From Hemileia vastatrix (Eukaryota > Basidiomycota > Pucciniomycetes > Pucciniales > Zaghouaniaceae): a stretch of DNA of 64,000 bases. The stretch covers positions 1 to 64,000 of the forward strand of contig JASXTE010000163.1 in the NCBI GenBank assembly GCA_030280995.1, read 5' to 3'. Below are positions 59,910 to 64,000 of this stretch, in pieces. Both the position numbers and the translations under genes were made by a program. The notes beneath the pieces are model-generated. The model searched no databases. It was not told the origin of the DNA and was given only the letters and a program-made list of their open reading frames with translations. Positions within the stretch are counted from its first letter, which is position 1; each line of letters begins with the position of its first letter.

Positions 59910-62707
59910 ATGCCTTGGTGGTTTGTGTGCACCACTGACGATAGAGACATCCCATCCTCATCAACATCACCATCAATGAACGCTGAGATGGAGCAAGCAC
60001 AAGCAAAAACAGATAGTCAGGTTAACCCACAACCTGGATCCAGTCCAACTGGCTCAAAGTCAACCACGAATGGAAGTTCGAGTGGGATTGCTTCTAATCC
60101 AACCTCATCTTCCACTTCCACTCAATCCGCTCAAGCAATGCCAGCCACATCTTCATCTACGTCTACATCTACATCTACAGCCAGTAAAGAAGAAGCAATC
60201 CCAAACACTGACACGTCCAAATCCATCGACAATCTCAAGCCATCCACAACCTCGCCTACCACAATTCATTCCCAACCAACAAGCCAAGCTCCACCAGCTC
60301 CAGATGCAGTCCAATCAAACGAGGCCGAAAGGATAGCAGCTCAAAAAGAGAAGGAAAAGGAAAAGATGGAGAAATCGAAAGCAAAGGAATTGCAAAGACA
60401 AAAGGAACAAAGGGAAAGAGAATTGGCTTATGAGAGAACTCTTCAGAGAGAACATGAAACTAGAATCCTATGGTAGTGAGTAGTCAAATCATCTTTCTCA
60501 CTCGATTCGAATGGAATTACAAGTAGAAACGCTATTCGATCGTCAAAGAGATGGGATGGCTGGCTCAAGAGGAGATCAAAAGAAGCTCAACCCATTCCCT
60601 TGACTTTCCCCCCCCCCCCCCCCCCCTTTTCCTTCTCTCTTCTCTTACCTCTCATACTCTCTCTCTCTCTCAGCTCTCTACCTCATCATGATCAAACTGA
60701 AGTCTATTCAGATACAGACGCATCTGCTTCATCGGATCTCTCCGACATTGAACCTCCAATCCCGAACACACGTCAACCTCATTATCCACCTCCTTCTCTA
60801 TCCAATCAAGATTACATTCATCTATCAAACTTAGATCCTCCTCAAGCTTCAACCAGTCGTACAACTCTTAATCATCCGAATCCATCTTCAAAATCTGCAT
60901 CTCCTTCCATCCTGTTGAATGGTCATCATCATCATCATCATCCTAGTGGTGGGTCTGCTCTCATTCCACCTCTGATAAGAGCAGACTCGAACATGAGCAA
61001 TCAATCCAATCGCTCAAACAAAAGAGGCATGCAAGTCAATGAACATGATGAGGAAGAAGAAGAGGAGGAGGAGGAAGAGGAGGATTGGGATCAGGAAGAA
61101 AGAAAGGAACTTTATGGAAATCGAAGTGGGAATAGAGGAAACAAGTTGAGAAGGTCTCAAGGCGTCAGATGGGCTAGAAGAAGGAAATTGGGTGGTTGGA
61201 CGGAAGCTAGGACTGAGAAAGAGGTGAGTCGTTGGGCGAGATGGTGAGGTGGGAAAGTTCTATCTGGAGGTCATGTTGGTAGACAGACTTAGAGGCAGCT
61301 TTGCCCGATGAGCAAGACTGGAGCTCAAACGAGGACACTTTGCTTAGCTATTAGCGAATATATTTCAAAAAGAGTCGCGCAGATTGGACTTGAACTGAGC
61401 AGGTTGCCTCTCTCTCTCTCTCTCTCCCATCTCTCTCCACTATCCCACAGATGGCTGATCGAGCTCGAGTTCGAGTCGCCTCTCTACAAAGAGCAACCAT
61501 TCAATCTCTCCTGAAGTCTGCTCCATTACCTCATCCAGCCTCTTTCTCCTTAGCATCTGATCTTGAAGAAATCTCAAGACTTTCACCTTCTTCTTCTGTC
61601 GATTCTTCAGGTTTGACTTCTACAACTCTAGCACCATCTTTATTAAGACCAGTCATAACACCAAGACAACTCTTGGCTTCACATACTTTGAAACATACTT
61701 TTAGGAATCCTCATATAGGTGCATTAGCAAAGACTGCATTGGATTTGAGAGAAAGTGAAGGTGTGGTGGAAAGAGCTTTGGGAAGATGTTTTGCTGCCAT
61801 GGAATGGGATGGTAGACCTTTGAATCAAGAATCTGAAATCGAAAGTAACCAAAATAGAGAGAGAAAGAGAAAGAAAAGGAAACCTAATGGAGATACTGAT
61901 GATGAAGAAGATGAAGAACGAGGAGAAGAAGATGGAGAAGAGAATCTTCGAGATGGAAATCAAGAGATTAATGGAACTGGAGAAGAGATCGTCCAAGTCG
62001 ATGGACCAAGGAAAGAAGGAGCTGAAGATGAAGAGATGAAACCTTTGAAGGAAGGACACGATATTCCCTCTAACATTGGAGGAATCTCCAATAACTCAGA
62101 GAACAAAATGGACTTAGACGATCGAACAGAATTCCAACAACCAAACAATGGAATGAATGGTGGTCAACAGAATCAAGATCAACATCATCAACCACCGATA
62201 GATCATGAATCGAGTGATATAATGTCTTTATCTAACGGTTCATCCAATCCAGCATTTTCAAGATTGGAAGAATTGTTCATCACTCCAGGTGGTTTACCAG
62301 TCTCTACAATTGATCCAGATCAATCTCAAAATTCAAATGACAATAATCCACCTGAAACCTCAACTACTTTACTTTCGGTTGGAAATCAGAGAGCCATAGT
62401 TAGAGCTGCTTTGGAATGTTTACATGAATTATCTTCGGATTCTAGAGAATACGTAGAGAGATTGGAAGAGGTTAGAAATAGATTGGCTAGCGTTAGAAGG
62501 GAGAGAAGTGAAACTTGGTCGGCTTTGAGGAATTGGAGTTTGGATAGAGAAGAGTTTAGACTGGGAATCGGTAGAGAGAGATTAGGGAATGGGAATAATT
62601 CCGTCGCTGTTGGAGATGTTGGAGGTAAGAGTGGGAATGATGGTGGTAAGAATGAGAAAAAGAAAGGTACTGCTAGAACTAATAGTTTGGCAGCTAAGAG
62701 GAGGTAA
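59910..62707 (+). CDS. Rxt2-like histone deacetylase complex subunit (tentative)
   Basis: Rxt2 belongs to the Rpd3L histone deacetylase complex. Three exons join in frame. Exon 1 ends REHETRILWY (donor GTGAGT at 60477). Exon 2 runs from about 60673 to the donor at 61224 (TEKE). Exon 3 starts at 61451 with MADRARVRVASL. Features are a Ser/Thr-rich N-terminus, an ERELxxE charged helix, KELYGNRSGNRGNKLRRSQG resembling the Rxt2 N-terminal motif, and a segment RQLLASHTLKHTFRNPHIGA followed by LAKTALDLRESEGVVERALG. That segment has the Rxt2-type pattern of a T-F helix before an Arg/Glu-rich helix. Long acidic and Asn/Gln-rich stretches and a HHHHHH run complete it. The start is uncertain (59910 or 59976). 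The family call rests on short motifs; an unrelated nuclear protein is possible. Confidence 0.55.
60608..60626 (+). repeat. C19 homopolymer in an intron
   Basis: Nineteen consecutive C bases lie 30-70 bases upstream of the intron 1 acceptor of the Rxt2-like gene, followed by CT-rich sequence and a CTCTCTCTCTCAG acceptor. Confidence 0.95.
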
Positions 62708-62780
62708 AGATGAGCGTTGGAAGTTGGCTTCTGCTTTTTCGTTTTCATTCTCGCTTGCATGTTTCTTTTCTGTAACAATA

Positions 62781-63050
62781 CTATAAACTGATTTCTATCA
62801 CATGCTTTAAATCATGACAATCCTTCTCGTAGACGTCTCCCGTGGGAGCTTGATATTGGAGGCGGTGAAGGTTGAAGCGATCCCATTCCTTCAAAAGGAC
62901 AAAGCCCGAGAGCTCGACAGGTTCTTTCTTCATCTTCTCCTTCTCGATTCTCCTACTTCCCTCCTTTCCCCTTTCTTTCTCTTTTGGTAAGTCATCTGCA
63001 AAGCCATTTCTTGACAAGAATAGAAGAGCTGTTACTACGACGAGGACCAT
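62781..63050 (-). CDS. Small putative secreted peptide
   Basis: The ATG at 63050 opens MVLVVVTALLFLSRNGFA, a plausible signal peptide, and then a highly charged segment (PKEKERGKEGSRRIEKEKMK). It is followed by a more structured-looking tail (VLLKEWDRFNLHRLQYQAPT, GDVYEKDCHDLKHV), giving about 89 residues. It lies in the narrow gap between the Rxt2-like stop and the lipase start, so it may be a real short gene or part of the lipase 5' region on the other strand. No family was recognised. Only one cysteine is present. Confidence 0.4.
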   Translation of the reverse strand: MVLVVVTALLFLSRNGFADDLPKEKERGKEGSRRIEKEKMKKEPVELSGFVLLKEWDRFNLHRLQYQAPTGDVYEKDCHDLKHVIEISL

Positions 63051-63266
63051 CTTCAATAAGTCTCATCCCTTTTCTCGGTCCCACGTTCCTAACCCTAAAT
63101 CCTCTTTCCGTCTCTATTTCCTTCTCTCTCTTCATTAAAACACAGCATCTAGAAGATCAAAGATACCTCGGATCACTCATCCATTGGCAAACCCCCTTGC
63201 AAAGGATACCTCCCACCTCTTTCTTCCATCCCCCTTCATCGTACGACTCATCGTTCAACACAAATA

Positions 63267-64000
63267 ATGAAGTTCCTTTCCACTTCGCTCCTCTCTCTCT
63301 CCCTTCTCTTCCTCTCTCAATCTTCGACTCTTGCTGCTGTCCTACCTCATCAAGTGAATGACTCTCAACCTCAAAACGTCAATAGTCAAACATTGAAGAT
63401 TCCAGGTGTCAATGGGGATAACGTCGATCCGACGGACAAGAATGCCACTTCCATCTCGAATGGCCCTCCTACTCCAATTCCTGATTCATTGAGAACTTCT
63501 ATTCATGAATTCTTGCCATATGCTGGTGCCAGTTACTGTACTTCGTGAGTCGTCGTCGATCATGTCTTGTCTTCTACCCCTAACACCGACACTTCTCCCT
63601 GTTCCCTTTCTCTCAACTCGAACCCAGTTTCCAAGCAGGTTCAGTCTCTGGTTGCGGTGCGCCATGTGACAATCTAGAAAAGGATAATGTCTTCTTATAC
63701 CATGCTGGAAATGGTGACACTATCCCTCATGCTCAAGTTCTTTACTCTCCCTCTACAAAGACCCTTTGGGTCATTCACGAAGGATCCAACTTTAGCAAGC
63801 TAGGTAGTCTTTTGGATGACTTCGTCTTCGTTCCAGTACCAATCGCTAACTCTTTGAGAGCTGGATTCCAAGTCTCCAACTTGGTAGACGTTTTGCAATT
63901 GACTCTTTCTCTCATTCATGTCGGATTCCAAACGGCTTGGAGCTTCACCTACAATGATATCGAAAAGGTCGTTGGAGATGCTCTTCAGAAATATGACGTC
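63267..64000 (+). CDS. Secreted class 3 lipase (partial, runs off right edge)
   Basis: The ATG at 63267 starts a signal peptide (MKFLSTSLLSLSLLFLSQSS). The mature N-terminus has LRTSIHEFLPYAGASYC, the usual first helix of Rhizomucor-type lipase_3 proteins. An intron (63545-63629) joins CTS|FQAGSVSGCGAPCDN. The next part, LYSPSTKTLWVIHEGSNFSK, is the conserved strand-pair before the lipase nucleophile elbow, and DDFVFVPVPI follows. The GxSxG serine, Asp and His lie beyond the window, so activity cannot be judged. The product would be a secreted acylglycerol hydrolase. Confidence 0.8.

Noticed and set aside
1..64000. CRISPR arrays, operons, tRNA and rRNA genes
   Set aside because: No regular spaced repeats, no polycistronic bacterial-style layout and no recognisable tRNA or rRNA sequence. 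The window is eukaryotic.

Overview
This window is nuclear DNA from a fungus, most likely a basidiomycete. Genes are packed on both strands and cut by many short introns, mostly with GTGAGT/GTAAGT donors and CAG/AAG acceptors. The sequence is slightly AT-rich by eye, with CT/GA-rich introns. Nearly all recognisable genes are conserved fungal ones: CWC2, PRP31, NMD3, NOP16, SLX9, a VPS3/TGFBRAP1-type protein, SMP3, a MIM1-like and a TOM6-like protein. No bacterial, viral or organellar genes, tRNA or rRNA were recognised. All gene models were spliced by eye, so the spans are firmer than individual exon edges.

Layout. 1-12.6 kb: an intron-rich membrane protein running off the left edge, a decayed GPI-type aspartic protease, SMP3, a MoaB/CinA-like protein, and CWC2. 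13-23.2 kb: a CORVET-type VPS3 gene, an F-box/LRR-like gene broken by a frame change, and a propionyl/acetyl-CoA synthetase-like gene. A 307-bp piece of the synthetase coding region is copied next to its 3' end. 23.7-35.5 kb: a four-CBS/PB1 membrane protein, an F-box protein, two secreted-protein genes, the divergent pair EFM4-like/SLX9, and a probable solo LTR.

35.8-49 kb: the divergent pair PRP31/MIM1-like, a remarkable single gene joining an acyl-CoA-ligase-like domain to a GH105-like glycosidase domain, a Mahogunin-type RING E3, and a tiny TOM6-like protein. 49-64 kb: a CaMKK/Ssp1-type kinase, an NTF2-like protein, NMD3 and NOP16 sharing a promoter, an RXT2-like protein, a small secreted peptide and the start of a class 3 lipase.

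Themes. Several head-to-head pairs join related housekeeping functions: EFM4/SLX9 and NMD3/NOP16 for translation and ribosome assembly. The MoaB-like gene and CWC2 have start codons only 39 bp apart. A second theme is damage. The aspartic protease is a true pseudogene with several independent lesions. At least three other genes (EFM4-like, the secreted gene at 33.9-34.8 kb, the F-box gene at 17.6 kb), and probably SLX9 and MIM1, show one-base frame changes that could be real mutations or consensus errors. The most unusual intact item is the ligase-like/glycosidase fusion at 40.6-44.1 kb.
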